This document shows, piece after piece, positions 16,529 to 25,720 of a stretch of DNA of 64,000 nt (position 1 is its first letter; each line of letters opens with the position of its first letter). The translations under genes and the position numbers were made by a program. Source of the stretch: Tenacibaculum singaporense (GTDB taxonomy: Bacteria > Bacteroidota > Bacteroidia > Flavobacteriales > Flavobacteriaceae); NCBI RefSeq assembly GCF_003867015.1, contig NZ_CP032548.1, positions 3,353,001 to 3,417,000 on the forward strand, read 5' to 3'. Below the pieces are notes generated by a model, which ran no database searches, was not told the DNA's origin, and saw only the letters and a program-made list of their open reading frames with translations.

Positions 16529-18064
16529 TTAATTTGTAATTTCTACGCTAACAGGTAATACTTTTTTAATTTTGTAGTTAGAACCTGATACTGATGCTTT
16601 GATATCAAAAATCGTAATTACATCATTTCTTCTAGCCTTATTTATAGCTGCTTTAGCTCTAGAGTTTAAGCCTCTACCACTAACTGAAATAGCTACTTGT
16701 CCTGGTACTTTAACCTTAAAGCTAGATACGTTTAGTTTTAAATCAAATAAGAAGTCTGGTAATCCTGCAGCTACGCTTATTCTTCCTAAACTAGCTTTTG
16801 GCATTTTTACGGTACCATATTGACCTCTAACCATACCTACTGCTGGTGGTATGTCTTTAATTCTAAATTTCTTAACAGAACGTACACCTTTTGATGCACC
16901 CGTTGGAGTTCCTGTAACTACGATGTTTACCTCACTACCTTTTCCTGGATACATAGTATACTTGTCTCCTCTAACTCTTTTCAATCCTGGAGCTTTTGCA
17001 GAAACTTTATTTCCTGGTACTCCTGGAATAGAAATAGTTAACGGGTTAGCTAAACCACGGTATACTACATTCATTTTATCTGCAGAAACTAGAGCTTCAT
17101 TTGGTCTAGGAATAACAGCATAAGCTCCTTTAATATCTATTTTTACAATAGAATCTCCTTCTTTAAATTGGAACTCTCCTTTTAATTCCTTATCTCCTAC
17201 ATTACCTGCTGGACCGTCTAGAATAACTTGTCCTGCTTGAATTTTTTCTTGCTCAACTTCTTTATCATTAATAATAACTTTCTCTGCAGTTAAATTAGGA
17301 TCTTTTTTTCCTAATACAATTCTACCTGATAAGTTTTCTCCAGGATAATAAGCACTCTTATCAAAAACAACCATTGCTTCATATTTGGTCATAGATACAG
17401 CACTTTGTAATTCTCCTTGTAATAAAGCTGTTAAAGCATCAGATTCTGTAGCTTTAATATCTGCTTGGATTTGAGTTAACTTAGTTAAAGACGCAATTAA
17501 AGGGAAACCTTCAAAATGATATTTTAACCAGTCAATTTTTTTACCGTCTTTATTTTCTACTTTACTTGTATTAAAACGAGCGGCTATTACATCTGCTACT
17601 TCTGTACCTTCTAAAGCAGCAACAGCATCATTTCTGAAAGCATCTATCTTAGCAACAAATTCTTGTCCTTTTTTTGATATTTTACCTCCTTTAAAGAACA
17701 ATTCATCTAAAAATTTAGACTTATCCATTGTTTCATATGCTTTTTTATCTTCTAAATCACCAGTCATTTGGCTCTTTAAATCTCCTACGTAAGCATATAA
17801 TTCATCAGCTGCTACTTTTAACTTATCTGTTTTCTCCTTAGCTTCACCGTATTGCTTAGCTTGTTCTGCTGCCTTTTGAGCTAACGTTTCGTAAGCTGTT
17901 TTATTTTTCTCTGTTGCTTTTTGGTTAGCTACTGTTAACTTTTCATTCATTAATCCAAAGGCAGATAATACTTCCTTACTCATGTTCATTGCTAACATTG
18001 CAATAAACACTAAGTACATAAGGTTAATCATCTTCTGCCTTGGTGATAGTTGTCCTCCTGCCAT
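16529..18064 (-). CDS. gldM: Gliding motility / T9SS protein GldM
   Basis: The inner-membrane, periplasm-spanning part of the T9SS rotary motor. A single N-terminal membrane helix (about 13-28, NLMYLVFIAMLAMNMS) is followed by a long coiled-coil region. Successive beta-rich periplasmic domains reach the C-terminus and contact the GldKN ring. The 511 residues agree with GldM from gliding flavobacteria. The gene starts 43 nt after gldL and precedes gldN by 20 nt. Confidence 0.95.
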   Translation of the reverse strand: MAGGQLSPRQKMINLMYLVFIAMLAMNMSKEVLSAFGLMNEKLTVANQKATEKNKTAYETLAQKAAEQAKQYGEAKEKTDKLKVAADELYAYVGDLKSQMTGDLEDKKAYETMDKSKFLDELFFKGGKISKKGQEFVAKIDAFRNDAVAALEGTEVADVIAARFNTSKVENKDGKKIDWLKYHFEGFPLIASLTKLTQIQADIKATESDALTALLQGELQSAVSMTKYEAMVVFDKSAYYPGENLSGRIVLGKKDPNLTAEKVIINDKEVEQEKIQAGQVILDGPAGNVGDKELKGEFQFKEGDSIVKIDIKGAYAVIPRPNEALVSADKMNVVYRGLANPLTISIPGVPGNKVSAKAPGLKRVRGDKYTMYPGKGSEVNIVVTGTPTGASKGVRSVKKFRIKDIPPAVGMVRGQYGTVKMPKASLGRISVAAGLPDFLFDLKLNVSSFKVKVPGQVAISVSGRGLNSRAKAAINKARRNDVITIFDIKASVSGSNYKIKKVLPVSVEITN

Positions 18065-18107
18065 ATTAATTAGTTTGTTTAGTTAATAATTAGATTAAAC
18101 TAATTAA

Positions 18108-18755
18108 TTATTTGTTAGACATTGCAGTTAACATTCCTCCATATACTCCATTTAATGAAGATAGGTTTGTTGCTAACGATTGCATTTGCTCTTGTAAACG
18201 TTGAGAGTTTTCTACCATAGCTGAGTTTAAATCGGCTTGTTTACTAGCATTTTCTACTTGAGTTTGGTATAAACTATTTAATGATTCCATTTGAGCTGCT
18301 GCTCTAGACATTTGTTCATTGTAACTATTAGTAGCTGAAATTGATTGAGAAGCTGAAGCTAATGGCTCTACTGCTCCTTGGAAGCTTTTAATACTGTCTC
18401 CTAAACGAGATACTAATTGAGCATCTAATTTAGCTTCACTTAGTATATTGTCTAATTTTTGAGATAACATGCTTTGTGCTTCTTCTGGTGAAGCAGAAAC
18501 TTTTTTATCTCTTTTGTTACCTGATGATTGTCCATCTGCTAACTCTGGGTATACTTTTGTCCAATCTAAATCGTCTTCAACTGCTTCAAACGCTGACAAT
18601 GCGAAAACTGCTGCTTCAACAATCATACCTACCATTAATACTTCATTTCCAAAAGGCCAGTGTAAAATTTTAAATAATGCTCCAATAATAACTACTGCGG
18701 CTCCTAAACCGTAAGCCATGTTGAACATTTTTTTAGTTGATTTTGATTGTGCCAT
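18108..18755 (-). CDS. gldL: Gliding motility / T9SS motor protein GldL
   Basis: The inner-membrane partner of GldM in the proton-driven motor. Two membrane helices (about 13-30 and 36-56) contain K29 and E47, positions matching the intramembrane charged residues that are conserved in GldL and implicated in proton use. The C-terminal cytoplasmic part is Gln/Ser-rich and coiled-coil. It sits 51 nt after gldK and 43 nt before gldM. Confidence 0.95.
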   Translation of the reverse strand: MAQSKSTKKMFNMAYGLGAAVVIIGALFKILHWPFGNEVLMVGMIVEAAVFALSAFEAVEDDLDWTKVYPELADGQSSGNKRDKKVSASPEEAQSMLSQKLDNILSEAKLDAQLVSRLGDSIKSFQGAVEPLASASQSISATNSYNEQMSRAAAQMESLNSLYQTQVENASKQADLNSAMVENSQRLQEQMQSLATNLSSLNGVYGGMLTAMSNK

Positions 18756-18806
18756 AATTCTTGATTTTTAAAATTTGGGGATTAATATTTATTCTTGTTT
18801 TCTTGT

Positions 18807-20186
18807 TTAATTACTTTTATTGGTACCTAAATAATCTTGTACGGTTCTAAATCCGATATAACTTCTTGCGGTGTCAGCGTATTCCCAATCACGAGAACTT
18901 ACCTCTAAGAAATATGCTACATCTTTCCAAGATCCTCCACGTATTATCTTTCTTCTATTTTCTTTTATTTCAACATTAGGGTTCATGGTAGACCCCATAT
19001 AATAAGACATTTGATTGTAAGCTGTATTTGTCCATTCTGAAACATTACCTGCCATATTAAACAATCCATACTCATTAGGATTATAAGACATTGCTTCAAC
19101 TGTGTAAAGGGCTCCATCAGCTGCATAATCTCCACGAACTGGTTTAAAGTTTGCTAAAAAACATCCTCTATCACTCGTTGTACTAGGTCCTCCCCAAGGA
19201 TATTTACCATAATCTAATCCTCCACGTGCTGCATATTCCCACTCTGCTTCTGTAGGCAATCTGAAAGCAGGCACTAAACCTAACTTCTTTCTAGATCTTT
19301 GAAAATTATTTTTTGTTTGTGTTCTCCAATGACAGAATGCTTTTGCTTGATTCCATGTTACCCCTACTACTGGGTAATTCTCATACGCTTTGTGTCCGAA
19401 ATACTCTTGATGCATTGGATCATTGTATGAATAATTAAAGTCTTTTATCCATACTGTTGTATCTGGATACACATTTATAACTTCGTCTTTTAAGAAATCT
19501 CTTCTATTCTTACCTGTTCTTGCTGCAGCTTCATTATCAAACCAATAATACCTATAGTTTAATAATTTTGTATTAAATGTTCTAATTCCATTTAAAGCCT
19601 CATCTTTTCTAATATATAAAGAGTCCATCACCTCTACATAATCAGCATCAGGATATTCTTGTGAATCCCAAATTAACTCTTCTTCCCAGTTTAATGGTTT
19701 TAGTGAATCTAATCCTTCTCCTAATTCGTAATAATTTTCACGCATGTACTTATCATACGGAGTTTCATTAACAGTATCTTTTGATGCAAAAGCATATAAT
19801 TGTATTCCTTGTGCATTTTTACCTGTATTAGCTGCATCCTCTCCTCCTAAAGAAGCAAATTCTGCTTGATAAGCTAATTTAGTTCTTGTTATGGAATCTC
19901 TTACCCAATGAACAAAGGCTTTATACTCACTGTTTGTTATTTCAGTCTCATCCATGTAAAATGGTTGTACCGTAACTGTTTTAGTTGGAGCATTCATAGC
20001 CCCCATAGGGTCTTCATCTTGTTTTCCCATAGTGAAAGATCCTCCTGGGATTTTAGCCATACCATATGGTTTTTCAGCAAACCATTTCCTTTTAGATTTC
20101 ACTCCTACTAACTCTCCCCTATCACCACTTGAACCACAAGAGTAAATGATAGATGCTAACAATGCAAGTACTGTTATTTTTTTCAT
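18807..20186 (-). CDS. gldK: Gliding motility lipoprotein GldK
   Basis: A lipoprotein (lipobox IYSC, C17) with a formylglycine-generating-enzyme-like (SUMF1/FGE-sulfatase) fold, running from GMAKIPGGSFTMG to WKDVAYFLEVSSRDW and FRTVQDYLGT. In the T9SS the fold is structural: GldK forms the ring with GldN. The 459 residues match GldK. It is the first gene of gldKLMN and has a candidate promoter 27 nt upstream. Confidence 0.95.
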   Translation of the reverse strand: MKKITVLALLASIIYSCGSSGDRGELVGVKSKRKWFAEKPYGMAKIPGGSFTMGKQDEDPMGAMNAPTKTVTVQPFYMDETEITNSEYKAFVHWVRDSITRTKLAYQAEFASLGGEDAANTGKNAQGIQLYAFASKDTVNETPYDKYMRENYYELGEGLDSLKPLNWEEELIWDSQEYPDADYVEVMDSLYIRKDEALNGIRTFNTKLLNYRYYWFDNEAAARTGKNRRDFLKDEVINVYPDTTVWIKDFNYSYNDPMHQEYFGHKAYENYPVVGVTWNQAKAFCHWRTQTKNNFQRSRKKLGLVPAFRLPTEAEWEYAARGGLDYGKYPWGGPSTTSDRGCFLANFKPVRGDYAADGALYTVEAMSYNPNEYGLFNMAGNVSEWTNTAYNQMSYYMGSTMNPNVEIKENRRKIIRGGSWKDVAYFLEVSSRDWEYADTARSYIGFRTVQDYLGTNKSN

Positions 20187-20212
20187 ATTAAATCTTTCTT
20201 ATAAAAGAGGCG

Positions 20213-20243
20213 TAAACCTATTATTTTTTTTATTAAAAAACAA
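20213..20243 (-). promoter_or_regulatory. Candidate promoter of gldKLMN
   Basis: On the minus strand TTG (20243-20241) and TAGGTTTA (20220-20213) are 20 nt apart. One base differs from the TAnnTTTG consensus. The position, 27 nt before the gldK start, fits a promoter of the whole operon. Confidence 0.5.
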
Positions 20244-20282
20244 TTACGAATTATTATTTTTTACAGAACATACAACTTTCTT

Positions 20283-21443
20283 TTAAACAAGCTTTTGCAA
20301 AGCCTTATACCACCTTTCTGGTATTTTTTGTTGTAATGCTTGTTCATAATCTCGATAGTTACATGGTATTAACGCATGTCTTTTGTGTTTATTATTTGAT
20401 ATTAAATTTATTTCCATCCACCAACGACCGCTTTTATCACTCTTATAAAAGTTTATTGGATCATCATCATTTAAAAGTACCGTAAACTTTTGGTAACTTT
20501 CTTTGGTTACAAATGGGTAATCTTTAGCTCTTGAATTTACTCCTTCTATAAAGTACCAAATTACTTGAGCTATTAATTTTGCTGTTTGATGATTTAAATC
20601 TAAAAGGCTATTGTACTCGTAAATTCCAAAAGATGTTACCTTATCACTTATCCCTGCATAACGTGCAACAGCACATAACTCTTCTCCATAAAATCCATTT
20701 GGCGAAGCATTTTTATTTGCAGGAGCATCGCTTTGACGTACACTGCCTATATCTACGCTTACAACATCTGCGTCACGCATTATTGGTTCTACCAATGTTA
20801 TGTTTTTAACTTCTCCTAATCTGTAGGCTTCAAAATATAATTTATCTAATAGATTTATTTCTTCTTGAGAATTAAAGTAGGTTTGGTACCCTATATTACT
20901 GAAGTTAAACAGATTATTAGGCTCCTCCATTACAATTCTACTTAAATAAGATTGAGAGCTTAATTCTTCTTCTAATGAGCCTAAATCAAACCGACTATCA
21001 ACAACTACTAAGTTAACTGTTTGCTCTAGTTCGTCGTAAGCTCTATAATTTGCGTAAGTTAAATCTTGTCCTCCCCCAATTATTACAGGAAGTATATTTT
21101 TTTTTAGTAAAAATGCTACTGATGATTTAACAGCAAAGTAGGTATCTTCTAATGTATTTCCTTTCTCTATGTTTCCGAGATCTGCTATACGAGTATGCCA
21201 GTTACCAGGAAATAATTGATACAAATGTTTACGAATTTCGTGTAATTCTTTACCACTCCCTAAATTACCTGCTGCTCCTCTATCATCTTTAACCCCTAAA
21301 ATTGCGATAGTTACTTCTGTTAAATCTGGAAAACCATCTTGAACAGTATGTAGTTGAATAGTTCTTCCTAATACAGAAGAAGGCTGTAAAACTACACGAG
21401 TAGCTACAGAATCTTCAATAGGGGAAAAGAAGTCTATATTCAT
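20283..21443 (-). CDS. Arginase-fold protein (annotated family: formimidoylglutamase), probable pseudoenzyme
   Basis: The fold is that of ureohydrolases (arginase, agmatinase, formimidoylglutamase) and the 386 residues are longer than usual because of a C-terminal extension. The metal-ligand motifs are damaged. Canonical GGDHS reads GGGQD (Q126), DAHxD reads DSRFD (R151) and SxDxDxxDP reads SVDIGSV (G233). Only D149, D153 and D231 remain of six Mn ligands. Catalysis is therefore doubtful. It lies directly upstream of gldK, with its own start just after topA, and a role linked to secretion or gliding is possible. Calling it hutG would be misleading. Confidence 0.8.
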   Translation of the reverse strand: MNIDFFSPIEDSVATRVVLQPSSVLGRTIQLHTVQDGFPDLTEVTIAILGVKDDRGAAGNLGSGKELHEIRKHLYQLFPGNWHTRIADLGNIEKGNTLEDTYFAVKSSVAFLLKKNILPVIIGGGQDLTYANYRAYDELEQTVNLVVVDSRFDLGSLEEELSSQSYLSRIVMEEPNNLFNFSNIGYQTYFNSQEEINLLDKLYFEAYRLGEVKNITLVEPIMRDADVVSVDIGSVRQSDAPANKNASPNGFYGEELCAVARYAGISDKVTSFGIYEYNSLLDLNHQTAKLIAQVIWYFIEGVNSRAKDYPFVTKESYQKFTVLLNDDDPINFYKSDKSGRWWMEINLISNNKHKRHALIPCNYRDYEQALQQKIPERWYKALQKLV

Positions 21444-21502
21444 TTATTAGGGGAATTTTTGGAGTCGCAATATACTAAACTATTTTTTTTCTGAAAGCTT
21501 CT

Positions 21503-23989
21503 TTATTTTTTTTTGGTTGCTTTCTTTTTAGCTGTTTTTTTCTTAGGTGTTTTTGCTTCAATCATTTTAACAGCCTCTTCTTGTGTTAGTTTTTCTATCT
21601 CTGTTGTCTTTGGCAGTTCTACCTTTATCTTTCCTTTTATTACATTAAAACGTCCCCAGCGTGCTTTTTCTACACGAATACCAACCTCTTCAAAATTGTG
21701 GATTAGCTTTTCACGCTCTTTTCTTTTTTTATCTTCTATTAATTCTTCTAAATCTGTTTGACTTAAATTATCAAAGTCGTATTTTTTATTTACGTTGATA
21801 AAAATAGAGTTCCATTTAATAAAAGGGCCAAAACGCCCTACTCCCTTTTGAATTGGCATTCCTTCATATTCTCCAATAGGAGCATCTGCTTTTCTTTTTG
21901 CTTCAATCAATTCAATAGCTCTATCCATATCTACAGACATTGGATTTTCTCCTTTATCTAACGATACATATTTACCATCAAATTTAATATAAGGACCAAA
22001 TCTTCCATTAGCTACAACTACTTCTTTCTCTTCATAGTCTCCCAATGTTTTTGGCAACTTAAATAAATCCATTGCCTCTTCATAGGTAATTGAATTCATT
22101 GTTTGGTCACCTTGTAAACTTGCAAAACGAGGTTTCTCTTCATCAGTTGCCTCTCCTATCTGCACCATTGCTCCGTAACGCCCTAAACGCACATACACAT
22201 TCTTTCCACTTTCAGGATCTACACCTAATAAACGTTCCCCTTTTGCTCTTTCTGCATTTGCAGCAACATCTTCTACAACAACATGAAAGTTTTTATAAAA
22301 GTCTTTAATCATTGCTATCCAATCTTCTTTTCCTTCTGCAATTTCATCAAATTCATTTTCTACTTTAGCTGTAAAACCATAATCTAAAATTGCATCAAAA
22401 TTTTCTACTAAGAAATCATTTACTATATTTCCTATATCTGTTGGCACGAGCTTTCCTTTATCTGAACCTACTCTTTCAGTTAAAATTTGCTCTGACACTT
22501 CTTGATTGGCTAAACTTAATTGAGTGTAATTTCTTTCTTTTCCTTCTACAGTTCCTTTTTCAATATACTCCCTTCTTTGAATAGTTGAAATGGTTGGTGC
22601 ATACGTAGAAGGGCGACCAATACCTAACTCTTCTAATTGTTTTACCAAGGATGCTTCAGAAAACCTTGCTGGCGGACGTGTGTAACGCTCAGTTGCTGTT
22701 ATCAACTCGTTTATTAATTCTTCATTTACTTCCATTTTAGGTAACATTCCTGCCTGTTCTTCCTCTTCGTTGTCTGTACCTTCTAAATATACTTTTAAAA
22801 ATCCTTCAAAAGTAATTACCTCTCCATTTGCAGTAAACTGCTTTTTATTCTTATTGTTATCTATTTTTACGACGGTACGTTCTAGCTTAGCTTCACTCAT
22901 TTGTGAAGCTAATGTGCGTTTCCAAATTAAGCTATACAATCTTGTTTGATCATACTCACCTGTAATTTCATGATTCTCCATGTTAGTCGGACGAATTGCC
23001 TCATGCGCTTCTTGTGCTCCTTTAGACTTAGTTGCATAATTACGTGGCTTGCTATATTCTTCACCATAAGAAGCTATAATTTCTGCTTGAGCAGCTTTTT
23101 TTGCATCATCAGATAAGTTTACACTGTCTGTTCTCATGTAGGTTATTAACCCTGCTTCATACAAACGTTGTGCTACCATCATAGTTTTGGCAACTGGAAA
23201 ACCTAATTTTCTTGACGCTTCCTGTTGCAACGTCGATGTAGTAAATGGCGGTGCTGGAGATTTTTTTGCTGGTTTTTTTTGTAAATCAGCAACAGAAAAT
23301 TCTGCTCCTAAACAAGAATTTAAGAAATTTTCAGCTTCTTTTTTTGTTGAAAAGTTCTTTGCTAATTTTGCTTTAAACTTTTTTCCTTCTGCATTTACAA
23401 ACTCTGCATCAACACGATAAGAAGCTACTGGTGTAAAACCTTCTATTTCTCTTTCACGTTCTACAATTAAACGTACTGCAACCGATTGCACCCTACCTGC
23501 TGACAATCCTGGTTTTACTTTTCTCCATAATACAGGAGATAATTCATATCCTACAATTCTATCTAACACACGTCTTGCTTGTTGAGCATCAACAAGATTG
23601 TAATTAATTGTGCGTGGGTTTTCAATTGCTTTTAAAATTGCATTTTTAGTAATAGAGTTAAAAACAATACGCTTAGTGTTTTCATTTTTCAACTTCAATT
23701 GTTCCGCTAAGTGCCATGCTATAGCTTCTCCCTCGCGGTCTTCATCGGATGCTAACCAAACAGTTTCTGCTTTCTTTGCTAAGTCTTTCAGTTTTTTTAC
23801 TACCGCTTTTTTATCGGTAGAAACTATATACTTCGGTTTGAAATCTCCTTCTACATTTACACCCAATTCCTTAGATGGTAAGTCTGCAATGTGTCCAAAA
23901 CTCGATTCAACCTGAAAGTCCTTTCCTAAAAACTTCTCTATTGTTTTCGCCTTAGCAGGTGACTCAACTATTACTAAATTTTTTGCCAT
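21503..23989 (-). CDS. topA: DNA topoisomerase I
   Basis: A type IA topoisomerase of 828 residues that relaxes negative supercoils. The Toprim domain has the DxDxxGE-type motif SDEDREGE (81-88). The catalytic tyrosine is Y284 in LITYMRTDS. After the core come topoisomerase C-terminal repeats (GRYGAMVQIG, GRFGPYIKFDGKYVSL, GRFGPFIKW) in place of cysteine zinc ribbons, and a Lys-rich tail (KTPKKKTAKKKATKKK). The arginase-fold gene follows 59 nt downstream and is probably co-transcribed. Confidence 0.97.
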   Translation of the reverse strand: MAKNLVIVESPAKAKTIEKFLGKDFQVESSFGHIADLPSKELGVNVEGDFKPKYIVSTDKKAVVKKLKDLAKKAETVWLASDEDREGEAIAWHLAEQLKLKNENTKRIVFNSITKNAILKAIENPRTINYNLVDAQQARRVLDRIVGYELSPVLWRKVKPGLSAGRVQSVAVRLIVEREREIEGFTPVASYRVDAEFVNAEGKKFKAKLAKNFSTKKEAENFLNSCLGAEFSVADLQKKPAKKSPAPPFTTSTLQQEASRKLGFPVAKTMMVAQRLYEAGLITYMRTDSVNLSDDAKKAAQAEIIASYGEEYSKPRNYATKSKGAQEAHEAIRPTNMENHEITGEYDQTRLYSLIWKRTLASQMSEAKLERTVVKIDNNKNKKQFTANGEVITFEGFLKVYLEGTDNEEEEQAGMLPKMEVNEELINELITATERYTRPPARFSEASLVKQLEELGIGRPSTYAPTISTIQRREYIEKGTVEGKERNYTQLSLANQEVSEQILTERVGSDKGKLVPTDIGNIVNDFLVENFDAILDYGFTAKVENEFDEIAEGKEDWIAMIKDFYKNFHVVVEDVAANAERAKGERLLGVDPESGKNVYVRLGRYGAMVQIGEATDEEKPRFASLQGDQTMNSITYEEAMDLFKLPKTLGDYEEKEVVVANGRFGPYIKFDGKYVSLDKGENPMSVDMDRAIELIEAKRKADAPIGEYEGMPIQKGVGRFGPFIKWNSIFINVNKKYDFDNLSQTDLEELIEDKKRKEREKLIHNFEEVGIRVEKARWGRFNVIKGKIKVELPKTTEIEKLTQEEAVKMIEAKTPKKKTAKKKATKKK

Positions 23990-24047
23990 ACGTCTTATAT
24001 CTCTTATCTCATTTTACACCTTAATAATATAGGTATAATTCAGTTTG

Positions 24048-24055
24048 CAAAAGTA
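24048..24055 (-). promoter_or_regulatory. Candidate -7 box for topA
   Basis: TACTTTTG on the minus strand matches TAnnTTTG, 58 nt upstream of the topA ATG. No convincing TTG lies at the proper distance, so the call is weak. Confidence 0.35.
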
Positions 24056-24122
24056 TATAGTTTTTTTTTAATGGGTCATTTTTAACAAAATTTTACTTTT
24101 TCTTAAAAAAACAATCCATGTC

Positions 24123-24159
24123 AATTTGTCACAAATTACACTTTTTGGTTGTATCTTTG
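24123..24159 (+). promoter_or_regulatory. miaB promoter with overlapping inverted repeat
   Basis: TTTG (24125-24128) and TATCTTTG (24152-24159) are 23 nt apart, matching the flavobacterial promoter. A perfect 7-1-7 inverted repeat, AATTTGT-C-ACAAATT (24123-24137), covers the upstream box and could be an operator. The miaB start codon is 30 nt downstream. Confidence 0.6.
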
Positions 24160-24188
24160 CAGCCTATTTTAGTACGATTTAAGGATTT

Positions 24189-25643
24189 ATGGAACACGTA
24201 GAGAAAGTAATTGATGAGAAAAAACAAGGAAAAGCCCTTGTTACAGAACACAAAGAAGGAAACAACAAAAAACTTTTTATAGAAAGTTATGGTTGTCAAA
24301 TGAATATGAACGATAGCGAAATTGTGGCGTCAATTTTAGCTGAACAAGGTTTTAATACCACACAAAACCTAGAAGATGCAGATCTTGTACTAGTTAACAC
24401 TTGTTCTATTCGTGAAAAAGCAGAAACCACTGTTCGTAACAGACTTCAAAAATACAACGCTGTTAAAAAAACTAACCCAACTATGAAAGTTGGTGTACTA
24501 GGTTGTATGGCAGAACGACTGAAAGAAAAATTTTTAGAGGAAGAAAAAATCGTTGACTTAGTTGTTGGTCCTGATGCGTATCGAGACTTACCAAATTTAA
24601 TTGAAGAAGTTGATGCGGGTCGAGATGCTGTAAATGTAATTTTATCTAAGGAAGAAACGTACGCTGATGTTTCTCCTGTACGCTTAAACTCTAACGGAGT
24701 TTCTGCATTTGTTTCAATTACTCGTGGTTGTGATAATATGTGTACATTCTGTGTAGTTCCTTTTACTCGTGGCCGTGAACGTAGTCGTGACCCTAAGAGT
24801 ATTATTGAAGAAATTCGCAGTATGCAAGAAAAAAACTTCAAAGAAATTACCTTATTAGGACAGAATGTTGATTCTTATTTATGGTATGGTGGTGGATTGA
24901 AAAAAGATTTCAAAAAAGCATCTGAATTAGCACAAGCTTCTGCAGTAGATTTCGCTCAATTATTAGACATGTGTGCTACTGAGTTTCCTAAAATGCGTTT
25001 CCGTTTTTCTACGTCTAATCCACAGGATATGACCTTAGATGTGATTCATGTAATGGCAAAACACCAAAACATTTGTAAATACATTCACTTACCTGTTCAA
25101 AGTGGAAGTAACAATATGCTTAAAGCTATGAACCGTCAACACACTCGTGAAGAGTATATGGAGTTAGTTGACAATATTTATAAAATTGTTCCTGAAATGG
25201 CTTTAAGTCAAGATATGATTGCTGGTTTCTGTGGAGAAACTGAAGAAGACCATCTTGATACTTTAGACATGATGAACTATGTAAAATATAGCTTCGGGTT
25301 TATGTTTGCTTATTCAGAAAGACCAGGAACCTTAGCTGCTAAGAAAATGGAAGATGATGTTCCTTTAGCTATCAAAAAACGTCGTTTACAAGAAATCATC
25401 AACCTACAACAAGAACATAGTTTATACAGAGCTAAAGAACATGTAGGGAAAATTCAGGAAGTTTTAATTGAAGGAACTTCAAAGAGAAACGAAAACGAAT
25501 GGAAAGGTCGTAACACACAAAACACCGTAGTTGTTTTCCCTAAAGAAAACTATAAAATGGGTGATTTTGTAAATGTAAAAATTGAAGATTGTACTTCTAC
25601 TACCTTAAAAGGTACGGCTGTTGGATATTCTGACAATAATTAA
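24189..25643 (+). CDS. miaB: tRNA-2-methylthio-N6-dimethylallyladenosine synthase
   Basis: A radical-SAM methylthiotransferase that modifies i6A37 of tRNAs reading UNN codons, including tRNA-Phe. The UPF0004 domain supplies three cysteines for the auxiliary cluster (C36, C72, C106). The radical-SAM cluster is CDNMCTFC (C181, C185, C188), and a TRAM RNA-binding domain closes the chain. The 484 residues fit MiaB. Its placement before a sigma-54 activator and lptE is typical of flavobacterial genomes. Confidence 0.96.
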   Translation: MEHVEKVIDEKKQGKALVTEHKEGNNKKLFIESYGCQMNMNDSEIVASILAEQGFNTTQNLEDADLVLVNTCSIREKAETTVRNRLQKYNAVKKTNPTMKVGVLGCMAERLKEKFLEEEKIVDLVVGPDAYRDLPNLIEEVDAGRDAVNVILSKEETYADVSPVRLNSNGVSAFVSITRGCDNMCTFCVVPFTRGRERSRDPKSIIEEIRSMQEKNFKEITLLGQNVDSYLWYGGGLKKDFKKASELAQASAVDFAQLLDMCATEFPKMRFRFSTSNPQDMTLDVIHVMAKHQNICKYIHLPVQSGSNNMLKAMNRQHTREEYMELVDNIYKIVPEMALSQDMIAGFCGETEEDHLDTLDMMNYVKYSFGFMFAYSERPGTLAAKKMEDDVPLAIKKRRLQEIINLQQEHSLYRAKEHVGKIQEVLIEGTSKRNENEWKGRNTQNTVVVFPKENYKMGDFVNVKIEDCTSTTLKGTAVGYSDNN

Positions 25644-25661
25644 TTTATAAAAAGAGAGTCA

Positions 25662-25700
25662 AGAGAAAAGATTACATTTTTCTTTTCTCTCTATTCTTTT
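25662..25700 (+). terminator. Hairpin between miaB and the sigma-54 activator
   Basis: The stem AGAGAAAAG/CTTTTCTCT (25662-25670 and 25682-25690) has an 11-nt loop and is followed by a pyrimidine-rich run. It may terminate or attenuate miaB transcripts before the next gene. Confidence 0.5.
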
Positions 25701-25720
25701 TTCTCTATTCTAAAAAAGAA

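Noticed and set aside
21513..23915. Antisense frames over topA
   Set aside because: They are low-complexity complements of the Lys-rich and Glu-rich topA coding strand.
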